From Chitinophagaceae bacterium (GTDB taxonomy: Bacteria; Bacteroidota; Bacteroidia; Chitinophagales; Chitinophagaceae), in the NCBI GenBank assembly GCA_014379345.1, contig JACMLY010000010.1:1-64000 (forward strand): a stretch of 64,000 nucleotides of DNA, in the 5' to 3' direction. Below are positions 53,883-62,837 of this stretch, one piece after another. Every line of letters starts with the position of its first letter. Within the stretch, counting starts at the first letter, position 1. Below the pieces are notes generated by a model. It was not told the origin of the DNA. It saw only the letters and a list, made by a program, of their open reading frames with translations, and searched no databases. Both the position numbers and the translations under genes were made by a program.

Positions 53883-54360
53883 TATCATAGAAAAAAAAAT
53901 ATTTTCCTTGCCGGGAGCGCTAAAACTGGCTGCCCAATGGCGGCTATCGGGAAAAAAAATTGCTTTTACCAACGGCATTTTTGATATCCTGCATAAAGGG
54001 CATATCTACTCCCTATCTCAGGCCGCAAAGGAAGCGGATTATTTAATTGTTGGTGTAAACGCAGATTCCTCAACCCGGAAATTAAAGGGTGATAGCAGGC
54101 CTGTAAATGATGAGCAATCGAGGATGTTATTATTAGCCTCCCTTATTATAGTTGATGCTGTTATTTTGTTCGCCGAAGACACACCATTGGAACTGATCAA
54201 AGCAATCATGCCCGATGTATTGATTAAAGGTGGCGATTACACTATAGAACAAATTGTGGGTTCTAAAGAAGTAATGGAAAACGGCGGACGCGTGGTGATC
54301 AATCCGATCTTAGAAGGATTCTCAACTACGGGGATTATCGGTAAGATTGAGAGACTGTGA
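53869..54360 (+). CDS. rfaE2: D-glycero-beta-D-manno-heptose 1-phosphate adenylyltransferase
   Basis: 163 residues, a single-domain cytidylyltransferase-like protein. The HxGH motif lies in FTNGIFDILHKGHIYSLSQA; further marks are DYLIVGVNADSSTRKLKG, RMLLLASL and VLIKGGDYTIEQIVGS. It forms ADP-D-beta-D-heptose from heptose 1-phosphate in LPS core heptose synthesis; the fused kinase domain of HldE is absent. It overlaps the flippase-like gene by 14 nt, so the two are made together. The GT9-like enzyme at 4151 could use the heptose donor (inference). Confidence 0.95.
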   Translation: MRRPDIIEKKIFSLPGALKLAAQWRLSGKKIAFTNGIFDILHKGHIYSLSQAAKEADYLIVGVNADSSTRKLKGDSRPVNDEQSRMLLLASLIIVDAVILFAEDTPLELIKAIMPDVLIKGGDYTIEQIVGSKEVMENGGRVVINPILEGFSTTGIIGKIERL

Positions 54361-54361
54361 T

Positions 54362-54490
54362 GGTGAGTGGTGAATGGATAAAGTCTCAATGCTCAATCTT
54401 CAAGTGCTGTAAACCGGTACTTCCTCTCTTGAATATTGAGCATTGAACATTCGCATTCTTGTATTGATCATTCACTACTCACCCCTCACC
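54362..54490. repeat. Inverted repeat blocks, GGTGAGTGGTG and CAATGCTCAAT words
   Basis: CAATGCTCAATCTTCAAG (54387-54404) and CTTGAATATTGAGCATTG (54428-54445) pair with one mismatch in 18 nt. An outer pair, GGTGAGTGGTGAATG against CATTCACTACTCACC, surrounds them. Lies between two converging genes and runs to the stop of the DUF4294 gene. Confidence 0.85.
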
Positions 54491-55138
54491 TCACATGTAC
54501 ATCCTCTCCACCTCCTGCACAATTATTTCCATTTCTTTCTCAGAGGAGGAAGCGTTGTAAGGTTGCTTGAGGCTACTGCCGAAAACAAAGGCGAGGGTTT
54601 GCCAGAAACGGGCGGTGAATCCGCCTTTGTATTCTTTGATGATATCGTAGCAGTTATTTCCTGTTTGCCGGTTGATCAGCTTCATCAGCACCTTGCCCTG
54701 GTATACAGACAGATTGGTGAGGGGGTCGGCAAATTCTTTCTTCAGTTCCTTTTCACGCGACTTGATATATGACTTGCGTTTTTGATCATTCTTCATGTTT
54801 GCCAGCTTTGCATTCATCTCATTCATAATGGCACCAGCCCGCCTGGCATATGGGTAAGTGACATAGATCGCATTCCTCAACCGGGTCCATTCCTGTTTTT
54901 TCTTTAGAAGGTGTTTTGGATATGGTGCTGAAACGAAAAACCATTCCATTGTATTCCCGGGTATCCATTGATTTTGATGGATCATTGCAGGAACCGGTAT
55001 GGTATCATTGGGTCCTAATAAAGGCAGGGGAATATTTGTAGAATCAGGAAGTTCCTGGGCCCGGATCATAAAAGGTGCTATCATTCCTAAAGCGAATAGG
55101 AAGATGTTACGGGTTAATATTGTAAGGGGTTGATGCAT
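54491..55138 (-). CDS. DUF4294 exported protein
   Basis: 215 residues. A signal peptide ends near APFMIRAQ. The DUF4294 region runs from about residue 80: RNAIYVTYPYARRAGAIMNE, KSYIKSREKELKKEFADPL, LSVYQGKVLMKLINRQTG and YKGGFTARFWQTLAF. This family is typical of Bacteroidota; function unknown. Its C-terminal stop lies at the edge of the repeat block. It is downstream of the cytochrome c maturation genes in the same direction, 93 nt after the CcmF gene, and may be on their transcript. Confidence 0.9.
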   Translation of the reverse strand: MHQPLTILTRNIFLFALGMIAPFMIRAQELPDSTNIPLPLLGPNDTIPVPAMIHQNQWIPGNTMEWFFVSAPYPKHLLKKKQEWTRLRNAIYVTYPYARRAGAIMNEMNAKLANMKNDQKRKSYIKSREKELKKEFADPLTNLSVYQGKVLMKLINRQTGNNCYDIIKEYKGGFTARFWQTLAFVFGSSLKQPYNASSSEKEMEIIVQEVERMYM

Positions 55139-55230
55139 GAATGCATACTAAAATAATAATTATCTGTTACTAATTATACGATAAAGACAAATAAAGTAAC
55201 CTGAAACGCTGCAATTTTATTTCTTAAAAC

Positions 55231-57666
55231 TCAGGCCGGGATTTTCTTCATCAATGAAACCCTGCGTACGATGCTCATAATAAAGCCGGTAACCATTAAA
55301 ATGGTGCCCAGCCAAAGCAAGTTGATGAAGGGGAACTGAAGAATTTTCAATGCTACAAATGGGGATAATTTAGATGATTCTTTGACACTAATTTCTAATT
55401 GCCTGTCAGAAACCCTCGATAACCGAACTGCCAATCCTTGTGCAAATACTGTGTCGATAAAATATTTTGGCTGGTTATTTTGAAGCTGGAATACAGGCAT
55501 TGCAAGGAAATTCCTGCCATCTGCAGACCTGATCTTTAATTCAGCCGCGATCGCTGTATCGGCATTACCGAACGCGTATTTTTCGTTCTGCGGATTGAGA
55601 GTTACTTTATCTAATACAATGTAACCTGTAGAATAATACATCGTATCACCGATATCAAGCAATTGGCTTCTGAATTGGGCAGTATCCTTATCATCCATTA
55701 CGGAAGAAGCGTAATTGATATAGGTAAAAATATCTTTGTGGAGATAGTGTTTTGTACCGGGATTCTGGGAAACACCCTCTTGTCCTTTTGTGTTTTTAAT
55801 TAAATGGGGATGAACATAAAATTTATCTTTCCCGTCTTTTCTTTCCATTTCAATCTGAAAAAAAGTACTTTTTCCTTTTTCATCCAAGGTATCCTTCGTG
55901 TAAGTGGCCCAGTATTTTCCCATATCCGTTTTTACACCCTGGTACAATGTCAGGTTTTCTACTCCTTTCTCTTTCGCTTCGGGCCCGAAGTTGAGCGGAT
56001 TCATATAGTTGACGGAGAGCACTTCTTTTTTTGCAGACGATACCAGCATTCCTAAAAGCATCATACCAAAACCGATATGCCCTACAGATGCACCGGCGGC
56101 TTTCAGCTTTCCTTTTAACCCGGCCCAGATATATCCGGTATTCGCAACGATCGAATACACCGCGGCAAATAGAGCCAGGTGAATGGCGGCAAGAAATCCA
56201 ATACCGTATGTATCATAATGAACATTGCCGAAATAGCTAATGCAAACCGAAATAACTAATGCCAGCAGTGTTGGAATGCCGATCTTCTTTATTAAATATT
56301 TTTTATCGGTGTTTTTATACTTAAGGTATTGAGTAACCGCCGTAAGCATCCCTAAAAGAATGGCGACAAAAACCTGGATGCGGTTGTAAAAGAATTCCGC
56401 ATCTTCTCCAATGGTAAAATTGGTATTGATGATCTTATTGATGACCGGCAATGAAGTAAAAACGATGATAAACAGGGCAGATAAAAATAGTACCAGGGAA
56501 CCGATAAACATCCAGAATTCCCTGGAATAAGAACTTTCTTCTTTAACAATAAATGGTATTTGTTTATAACGCCTTATAAAAAGAAAAATAGACGGTAATA
56601 AGAACAACAACACAAATATCCTTAACTGCCAGTTGATCCCTGCAGTTACGAATGCATGAACTGATGTATCCTGTAAATCACCGCTTCGGGTAAGATAGGT
56701 AGAATATAATATCAGGATAAAACTCAGCAGGAAAAAGAAATAAGTAGCTCTCAGTGAGTGCCCCGTAGAGTTGTAAATGATCAGTGTGTGGACGCCGGCA
56801 ACCATTATCAGCCAGGGAACGAGCGAAGCATTTTCAACCGGGTCCCAGGCCCAGAACCCGCCAAAAGTTAAAGATTCATACGCCCATGCAGCACCCATCA
56901 TAATGCCAAGGCCAAGCACCGCGGCCGAAAATAAAGCCCAGGGTACTGCCCCCTTTGTCCACCCCCCAAAATCCTTTTTCCATAAACCCGCAACGGCATA
57001 GGCAAAGGGGACAAGCGTAGACGCAAATCCCAAAAATAATACCGGCGGGTGAATGACCATCCAATAATTCTGCAACAATTGGTTGAGGCCGGTACCGTCC
57101 TGCATTCTTGCATTGCTCAGGTAATTTGGGTCGCTAAAAATCGGCGCATCCTGGAAAAACTGCCTCGTAAGCAAAAAAGGATTGGTGCCGATCTTAAAAT
57201 CAAAAACGTACAAACCAAGGATCATTGTTGCCAGGCATGCCTGAACAAGGCTGATCACTGAAAGAACAGGCGCCTCCCATTTTTTTGCCGTGCGCATCAA
57301 AACCATTCCCAGTACACCATGCCACACAGCCCAAAGTAAAAAACTTCCTTCCTGCCCTTCCCAGATACAGCTTAATAAATAACCGGGATTGAGTGATTTG
57401 TCAGAATGATTGTATGCGTAGTAGTATTCAAAATAATGATTGGATATGATGTAATAGATCAGGCCAAAAACGGCCATCACCGAAACGGCGTCTACGACAA
57501 ACGCAATCCGGGCCATTCGCTTCCAGCTATCCGCATCTGATTGTAAAACACTGTTGGCCGATTTAAAATAAGCAACGGAGGCAATCAGCGAAGCAACGAG
57601 TGAAACAATAATAAGAAAATAACCAGCTTGTCCTGGAAACAAATGTTCACCAATATAAGGAGGCAT
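55231..57666 (-). CDS. ccmF: Cytochrome c haem lyase subunit, CcmF/CcsA-type
   Basis: 811 residues with about 14-15 membrane helices. The haem-handling WWD-type motif is present as FGGFWAWDPVENASLVPWL. Nearby histidines (NYWMVIHPPVLFLGF, GVHTLIIYNSTGHS) fit the P-His ligands, and the N-terminal helices carry YAYNHSDKSLNPGYLLSCIW. A periplasmic soluble domain occupies about 580-760. It takes haem from CcmE and attaches it to apo-cytochrome c in the periplasm. It follows ccmE by 9 nt, so the genes are co-transcribed. CcmF is more likely than CcsA given the CcmE neighbour and length. Confidence 0.93.
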   Translation of the reverse strand: MPPYIGEHLFPGQAGYFLIIVSLVASLIASVAYFKSANSVLQSDADSWKRMARIAFVVDAVSVMAVFGLIYYIISNHYFEYYYAYNHSDKSLNPGYLLSCIWEGQEGSFLLWAVWHGVLGMVLMRTAKKWEAPVLSVISLVQACLATMILGLYVFDFKIGTNPFLLTRQFFQDAPIFSDPNYLSNARMQDGTGLNQLLQNYWMVIHPPVLFLGFASTLVPFAYAVAGLWKKDFGGWTKGAVPWALFSAAVLGLGIMMGAAWAYESLTFGGFWAWDPVENASLVPWLIMVAGVHTLIIYNSTGHSLRATYFFFLLSFILILYSTYLTRSGDLQDTSVHAFVTAGINWQLRIFVLLFLLPSIFLFIRRYKQIPFIVKEESSYSREFWMFIGSLVLFLSALFIIVFTSLPVINKIINTNFTIGEDAEFFYNRIQVFVAILLGMLTAVTQYLKYKNTDKKYLIKKIGIPTLLALVISVCISYFGNVHYDTYGIGFLAAIHLALFAAVYSIVANTGYIWAGLKGKLKAAGASVGHIGFGMMLLGMLVSSAKKEVLSVNYMNPLNFGPEAKEKGVENLTLYQGVKTDMGKYWATYTKDTLDEKGKSTFFQIEMERKDGKDKFYVHPHLIKNTKGQEGVSQNPGTKHYLHKDIFTYINYASSVMDDKDTAQFRSQLLDIGDTMYYSTGYIVLDKVTLNPQNEKYAFGNADTAIAAELKIRSADGRNFLAMPVFQLQNNQPKYFIDTVFAQGLAVRLSRVSDRQLEISVKESSKLSPFVALKILQFPFINLLWLGTILMVTGFIMSIVRRVSLMKKIPA

Positions 57667-57675
57667 CGTTCGGGT

Positions 57676-58095
57676 TTAGTTTTGACTAAGATTATTCTGG
57701 GCAGCCTTGGGATCGTCCTTGTACTTTGAAGGACATTTGATGAGTATACCGTCTTTACGGGTAATTTCAAATACATCTCCTTTCATTTTGCCTTTCAATA
57801 CAATACGTTCACTTTTTTCCATATCGAAAGGCTTCTCGAAGTAGTACACAACCTTCGCTTTATTCCCTAAAGAGTCTATGACATGAAAGGAAGTATAATT
57901 GGCGTTTTTAGCTGCATTGTATTCGATGGGCGTTTGCGGAGATTTGTCAAGTTTTGCAATGACTGTAACTGTTTTCCCTTCTTTCTGCTTCGCAGAAGCC
58001 AGCGTTTCGTACGTCGACAGATCACCCATCATACTGATCAACACGGCAATCACCACACCAATACAAACAAGAGCAACGATATGTATTTTCTTCAT
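57676..58095 (-). CDS. ccmE: CcmE-type haem chaperone with CxxxY motif
   Basis: 139 residues: an N-terminal membrane anchor (about 5-23), then an OB-fold (GKTVTVIAKLDKS, TSFHVIDSLGNKAKVVYYFE, ERIVLKGKMKGDVFEI). Classical CcmE binds haem through His in HDENY. Here the equivalent segment reads LIKCPSKYKDD, that is C121-x-x-x-Y125, the form reported for the CxxxY-type CcmE of Desulfovibrio and archaea. It hands haem to CcmF, whose gene lies 9 nt downstream. The Cys variant is seen directly; its haem chemistry is inferred from the family. Confidence 0.9.
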   Translation of the reverse strand: MKKIHIVALVCIGVVIAVLISMMGDLSTYETLASAKQKEGKTVTVIAKLDKSPQTPIEYNAAKNANYTSFHVIDSLGNKAKVVYYFEKPFDMEKSERIVLKGKMKGDVFEITRKDGILIKCPSKYKDDPKAAQNNLSQN

Positions 58096-58165
58096 TTTTT
58101 TGAATTCGCTGCAAATTTAACCACGATACTTGATATTAGTGTAGATTTTTGAAAATTACTGCTGA

Positions 58166-58280
58166 ATCCTGGATACTGGATATTAGATACTAGATACTGG
58201 ATAGAGATAATAGATTCTGGAATAGCTGTAATCAAGTCCGTATCTTATCCCTGGCATCCAGTATCCAGTATCTGAAATCC
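58166..58280. repeat. Inverted repeat, ATACTGGAT family
   Basis: CTGGATACTGG, ATACTAGATACTGGAT (to 58202) on the left, and CATCCAGTATCCAGTATC (58255-58272) on the right. The ATACTGGAT word occurs twice on the left and in inverted form twice on the right. Lies in the gap between ccmE and the ureohydrolase gene. Confidence 0.82.
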
Positions 58281-58341
58281 GGTGGCTAGTAAGAATACAA
58301 AAATCCTAACTTGCACCCCATTTCTAAAGATCCATCAAGCA

Positions 58342-59391
58342 ATGATCAATTCAGAATTCGATCCTAACAGCCTCAGCAATCCTAACAACAACATTTTCGG
58401 CATCCCTGTCACTGAAGAAGATGCGCGCATTGTTATTCTCCCGGTTCCCTGGGAAGTGACGGTAAGTTGCAGTGCGGGCACGGCCCGCGCGCCCGAGCAT
58501 ATTTTTAAAGCCAGCATGCAGGTTGATCTGTATGACGCAGATTTTAAAGAAACCTGGCGCCAGGGGTTTTTTATTAAACCGGCCGATAAAAAAATTTTAT
58601 TGAAGAGCGATTATCTGCGCAAAGAAGCCGAGTTGTACATTGACTATATTTCAAAGGGGGAATTGGTCGAGAATAATGCCTTTATGACCAAGTCGCTAAA
58701 GGAGATCAACGAGGGCGGCATATATATGAACAAATGGGTGTATGAGCAAACCAAAGAACTGTTGACTGCAGGCAAATTAGTTGGGCTGCTGGGCGGTGAT
58801 CACAGTACACCATTGGGTTATTTTAAAGCAGTCGGTGAAAAATATGGTGATTTCGGAATTCTGCAAATAGACGCTCATTGTGATCTGAGAAAGGCCTATG
58901 AAAAATTTAAGTACAGCCATGCGAGCATCATGTACAATGCACTTACCGAAATTGATTCAATAAAGAAACTGGTACAGATCGGCATACGCGATTTGGGCCC
59001 GGAAGAAATGGAATTCATCCAGGAGAGCAGTGGACGGATAATTACTTTTTTTGATAAAGACATCAAGGAAAGGCAGTATGAAGGCGAAACCTGGGGTAAG
59101 ATCACCGATGAAATTGTAAGCCACTTACCCGCTAAAGTTCATTTAAGTTTCGATATTGATGGACTGGATCCGAAGTTGTGTCCCAATAGTGGAACACCGG
59201 TACACGGAGGTTTCGAAACAGAACAGATCTATTACCTTCTAAAAAGCATAATAAAGAGTGGCAGACAGCTGATAGGTTTCGACTTAACGGAAGTAGGTGT
59301 AGGAGATACCAATTGGGATGCAAATGTCGGCGCGAGGGTATTGTTTAAGCTGTGTAATTTTTTAATAACCAGTAATGATAAGCCGATGTGA
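58342..59391 (+). CDS. Ureohydrolase (arginase/agmatinase/formimidoylglutamase family)
   Basis: 349 residues from the ATG at 58342; an ATG at 58282 is possible but the extra 20 residues overlap the repeat. Mn-ligand motifs are complete: GLLGGDHSTPLGYF, IDAHCDLRKAYEKFKYSHAS and SFDIDGLDPKLCPNSGTPV. The family hydrolyses guanidino-type groups (arginine, agmatine, formiminoglutamate, guanidine). Which substrate is unclear; this long form is typical of Bacteroidota. Its TGA overlaps the ATG of the next gene by one base. Confidence 0.93.
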   Translation: MINSEFDPNSLSNPNNNIFGIPVTEEDARIVILPVPWEVTVSCSAGTARAPEHIFKASMQVDLYDADFKETWRQGFFIKPADKKILLKSDYLRKEAELYIDYISKGELVENNAFMTKSLKEINEGGIYMNKWVYEQTKELLTAGKLVGLLGGDHSTPLGYFKAVGEKYGDFGILQIDAHCDLRKAYEKFKYSHASIMYNALTEIDSIKKLVQIGIRDLGPEEMEFIQESSGRIITFFDKDIKERQYEGETWGKITDEIVSHLPAKVHLSFDIDGLDPKLCPNSGTPVHGGFETEQIYYLLKSIIKSGRQLIGFDLTEVGVGDTNWDANVGARVLFKLCNFLITSNDKPM

Positions 59392-59999
59392 TGATTAGCC
59401 AATTAGCCAACATGATCTATCAATACGTAGTTGTTTTAAAAAATCAGCATTCAAGGTATATTAACCTTCTTGGCTTTTTACTGGGCCTTCTTTCCATAGT
59501 ATTTTTTGTTAAGGAGCTTTTAGAGCCGGGGCAAACAGGATTTGTTTACCTGATCGGTGTGATATTTATCGTAGGCGTTTTGGCCTGGAATGTTTATCAT
59601 TCGGTATACAAGGGGAAAAAAGTTTATTATAGCAGGGCGCTGTTGATAGCGGCATTGGTATGGATGAAAATGCCTTATTTTCAGTGGTTGAGTTTCGTAT
59701 TTATTATTCTGGCACTGTTGGAATACCAGGCCAAGTATGCAGTAGAGATCGGTTTTGCGGATAATGAAATAAAATTTAACACGTTGCTCAAAAAAAAATA
59801 TTCCTGGAGCGATTTTACCAATATTGTTCTGAAGGATGGGTTACTTACCCTGGACTTTGCCAATAATAAAATTCTCCAGCGCGAGATTGAAGATGATGAC
59901 GACGAAGACGATGCAGATGAGCAGGAGTTCAACGAATATTGCCGAAGGCAACTGGCGAAATCTTTTTCGAATATATCAACGCGATCATTGCGACAGTAA
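59391..59999 (+). CDS. Membrane protein with acidic C-terminus, unknown
   Basis: 202 residues; the ATG at 59391 overlaps the ureohydrolase stop (TGATG), so the two are translationally coupled. Three to four helices (about 22-110): INLLGFLLGLLSIVFFVKEL, GFVYLIGVIFIVGVLAWNVY, WLSFVFIILALLEYQAKY. A soluble C-terminus follows, with KKYSWSDFTNIVLKDGLLTL, then an acidic run (EIEDDDDEDDADEQEF) and a basic end. I do not recognise the family. A PH-like fold after the helices is possible. Confidence 0.8.
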   Translation: MISQLANMIYQYVVVLKNQHSRYINLLGFLLGLLSIVFFVKELLEPGQTGFVYLIGVIFIVGVLAWNVYHSVYKGKKVYYSRALLIAALVWMKMPYFQWLSFVFIILALLEYQAKYAVEIGFADNEIKFNTLLKKKYSWSDFTNIVLKDGLLTLDFANNKILQREIEDDDDEDDADEQEFNEYCRRQLAKSFSNISTRSLRQ

Positions 60000-60023
60000 T
60001 TCTCTCTCAGTGAAACCGAAGTT

Positions 60024-60345
60024 CCTGTCATGCTGACAAAGGAGGCATCTGAGAGACTTGATGTTTCAAACTTTATAGTATTATCAAATGCGCTAAAGGT
60101 GCGAGGCCCTCAGATGCCTCGTACCTCTGCATGACAAACAAAAACCCCCTCCTGTCATGCCGACGAAGGAGGCAGCTGAGAGACTTGATGTTTCAAACTT
60201 TATAGTATTATCAAATGCGCTAAACGTGCGAGGCCCTCAGATGCCTCGTACCTCTGCATGACAAACAAAAACCCCCTCCTGTCATGCCGACGAAGGAGGC
60301 ATCTGAGAGACCTGATGTTTCAAACTTTATAGTATTATTAAACTT
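60024..60345. repeat. Tandem 127-bp repeat, about 2.5 copies
   Basis: Unit copies start at 60024, 60151 and 60278 (CCTGTCATGC, spacing exactly 127 nt). Each has an inverted pair, GGAGGCATCTGAGAG against CTCAGATGCCTC, and GTCATG against CATGAC. Copy 1 differs slightly (CTGACAAA for CCGACGAA) and copy 3 stops about halfway. Lies in a 529-nt gap without a gene. Confidence 0.95.
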
Positions 60346-60424
60346 ACCATTTCCAACTAAGGCAAAATCTTCAATTCGAAGAACTCGATCAAATTCACGA
60401 ATTTTGCAGGCATTATTTGGGAGC

Positions 60425-60510
60425 AGTCAACCGCCGACCGTCGTCGGTCGACTGACGACCGATGTTGTAATGACGAACGCTAATGGTGGACGGTCGACGG
60501 TCAATGCTCA
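60425..60510. repeat. GACCGTCG-type inverted words upstream of the radical SAM gene
   Basis: CGACCGTCGTCGGTCG forms a 6-bp palindrome with a 4-nt loop, and CGGTCGACGGTC and GTCGACTGACGACC occur on the other side. The words touch the area just upstream of the radical SAM start codon at 60529. Confidence 0.7.
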
Positions 60511-60528
60511 AAACTGCAAATTGGAATC

Positions 60529-61830
60529 ATGCCTGTATTAAAGCAATCTCCTTACCTTCTTTATTCAGATGGCAAGGGGAATATTTATGAGGATACTACT
60601 TTATACGCTACCGGCCGTAGCGGCTGGGATGCCTTGCCAGTACCTTACGCTGAGTGGATCGTACTGCCCGAAGGTGGCTCTTTATATGAATTGCCGGGCC
60701 GTAAAGGAATCGGAATCGATGTGAACACCGGCGAAATGAGGTTGTGTGAAAAAGGCTGGGCCGTTGCAGCTTTTATTCCCCCGGCTTATACCGGATTGTT
60801 CCTGGCACCGTATGAAACAGGCCCAAATGCTCCTACCCTTCCGCTTTTTTGCTATACCGCCGCAGGATGGCTGAATGAGAAATTCATGGTGCCTGCTGTC
60901 AGAATAGAACAGGATATCAGGCAGGAAAGCAAGGGATATATCAGTGATACCATACAGGAGGGCGTCAGCAAATTTCTGCAATCTTATCCGCACAACCGTT
61001 TGGTAAAACACCTGGCTGAAAATTGTTGTCTGACTTATCATTGCCCCGCTGCCAGAAATTATTTTATGGGAAGATGGGAATGCCCTGTACCCACTTCACC
61101 AGCCTGTAACGCAAATTGCATTGGATGCATTTCTTTTCAGCCTTTGGATGAGACAATTGTTTCCACGCAGGACAGATTAACATTTAAGCCTTCCGCAGAG
61201 GAGATCACTGAATTTACAGTTCCTCATCTGCAAACGGCGCCTTATCCTATCATTAGCTTCGGACAAGGTTGTGAAGGAGAACCCTTGCTGATGTGGGAAA
61301 CCATCCGGCAATCGATACTTGAAATCCGCAAGCACACAGATCGGGGCAGTATCAACATCAACACCAACGGATCAAAACCCGATGCTGTAAGGGCATTGTG
61401 CGAAGCAGGATTAAATTCAATACGGGTCAGCACCAACTCAGCCCGCAAACATATTTACGAACCTTATTATCGCCCGAACAACTATGTATTCGAAGACATT
61501 GTGGAAAGTCTGAAAGTAGTCAGAGGCTATGGAGGCTGGGCAAGCATCAATTACTTTGTTTTTCCGGGCATGACAGATAGCGTGGAGGAATATGAAGCGT
61601 TGCGAAAACTGATCCGCGAAACAGATCTGACCATGATACAGTGGCGTAATTTTAATATCGATCCCGACTGGTATTTGGGAAAGATCGGTGTTCATGATAC
61701 CGGCGAGATAATGGGCTTGAAACAACTCATGGAACTTATCAGGGAGGAATTTCCAACCTTAAAATTTGGATATTTTAATCCCCCTGCCGAAAGAATAACA
61801 GGAAATTTCGAAATGGATTTTGCGCATTGA
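60529..61830 (+). CDS. Radical SAM protein
   Basis: 433 residues. The 4Fe-4S site is the C-x3-C-x2-C motif in SPACNANCIGCISFQP (around residue 188-195), the rest of the barrel is at IISFGQGCEGEPLLMWETI and SININTNGSKPDAV, with WASINYFVFPGMTD. The first 150 residues form a separate N-terminal domain with no motif. Substrate is unknown; the N-terminal domain may bind it. The EamA transporter follows after 21 nt, likely on the same transcript. Confidence 0.9.
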   Translation: MPVLKQSPYLLYSDGKGNIYEDTTLYATGRSGWDALPVPYAEWIVLPEGGSLYELPGRKGIGIDVNTGEMRLCEKGWAVAAFIPPAYTGLFLAPYETGPNAPTLPLFCYTAAGWLNEKFMVPAVRIEQDIRQESKGYISDTIQEGVSKFLQSYPHNRLVKHLAENCCLTYHCPAARNYFMGRWECPVPTSPACNANCIGCISFQPLDETIVSTQDRLTFKPSAEEITEFTVPHLQTAPYPIISFGQGCEGEPLLMWETIRQSILEIRKHTDRGSININTNGSKPDAVRALCEAGLNSIRVSTNSARKHIYEPYYRPNNYVFEDIVESLKVVRGYGGWASINYFVFPGMTDSVEEYEALRKLIRETDLTMIQWRNFNIDPDWYLGKIGVHDTGEIMGLKQLMELIREEFPTLKFGYFNPPAERITGNFEMDFAH

Positions 61831-61851
61831 TAACATTTAGGGTAGGATTAA

Positions 61852-62793
61852 ATGCCTGAAACACTACAATCAAGATCAATTTATATAGGGATTGGGCTTG
61901 CTGTTCTTGCCACAATAATCTGGTCGGGCAATTTTATCATTGCACGCGGAATTATTCACAGGATTCCGCCATTTAGTCTCGCTTTTTATCGCTGGCTTAC
62001 TGCCTCCATTATTATTTTACCACTTGCAATAAAAAAATTCAATGGCGAAAAAATAATTGTTTTAAAAAACTGGAAATATTTATTCTGGGTGGCCCTGACG
62101 GGTATAACGTTATTTAACACCCTGGTGTATATCGCAGGACATTATTCTTCAGCCATCAATCTTGCGTTGATCGGAACTACTTCATCGCCTGTCTTTGCCA
62201 TCTTATTGGCAGCCGTTTTTTTAAAAGAAAAAATCAAGGCTCTTCGGATCCTGGGAATGATCGTTTGTATCAGTGGCATCGTTGTTTTATTATCAGAAGG
62301 AAGTTTTGAGCGTTTGATCCATTTTCATTTTTCCACCGGTGATTGGTGGATACTTGGAGCTGCATTGTCGTTCGCCATCTACAATACTCTTGTGAGAAAA
62401 AAGCCAGCATCGATTACTCCGGTGAATTTTTTATTTGTTGTTTTTAGCCTCGGCACCATTTTATTGTTTCCATTTTATATCTGGGAAGGTTTTCATACCG
62501 ATCCTGTTGTGTGGGATGTGGATATGATCTTAATCGTACTTTACCTCGGGATCGGTGCTTCGGTGATTTGCTATTTGTTTTGGAACGCTGCCATTGCGAG
62601 ATTGGGTTCGGCACGAACAGCATTGTTCGGGAATCTTATTCCTGTTTTCAGTACCCTTGAAGCCGTGTTGATTCTTCATGAAGAGATCACGGTGATACAT
62701 ATCATCAGCGGATTACTGGTTGTAGCGGGATTGGTCATTGCGAATCTTCAAAAAAGCAATTCGGGTTTAACTCAGGTTGCTGGTCAACCTTAA
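61852..62793 (+). CDS. EamA/DMT-family transporter
   Basis: 313 residues with ten helices in two EamA repeats. Marks: IIWSGNFIIARGIIHRIPPF, FYRWLTASIIILPLA, INLALIGTTSSPVFAILLAA, and in the second half VICYLFWNAAIARLGSARTA and PVFSTLEAVLILHEE. These transporters export metabolites or small molecules through the inner membrane. Substrate unknown. It lies 21 nt after the radical SAM gene. Confidence 0.95.
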   Translation: MPETLQSRSIYIGIGLAVLATIIWSGNFIIARGIIHRIPPFSLAFYRWLTASIIILPLAIKKFNGEKIIVLKNWKYLFWVALTGITLFNTLVYIAGHYSSAINLALIGTTSSPVFAILLAAVFLKEKIKALRILGMIVCISGIVVLLSEGSFERLIHFHFSTGDWWILGAALSFAIYNTLVRKKPASITPVNFLFVVFSLGTILLFPFYIWEGFHTDPVVWDVDMILIVLYLGIGASVICYLFWNAAIARLGSARTALFGNLIPVFSTLEAVLILHEEITVIHIISGLLVVAGLVIANLQKSNSGLTQVAGQP

Positions 62794-62837
62794 AAAAAAT
62801 TATGCTTTTCCGGCGAAATGATAACACATGCATGTAT

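Noticed and set aside
60284..60541. 85-codon plus-strand frame across the 127-bp repeat
   Set aside because: Made of repeat DNA and the GACCGTCG words; no protein-like pattern.
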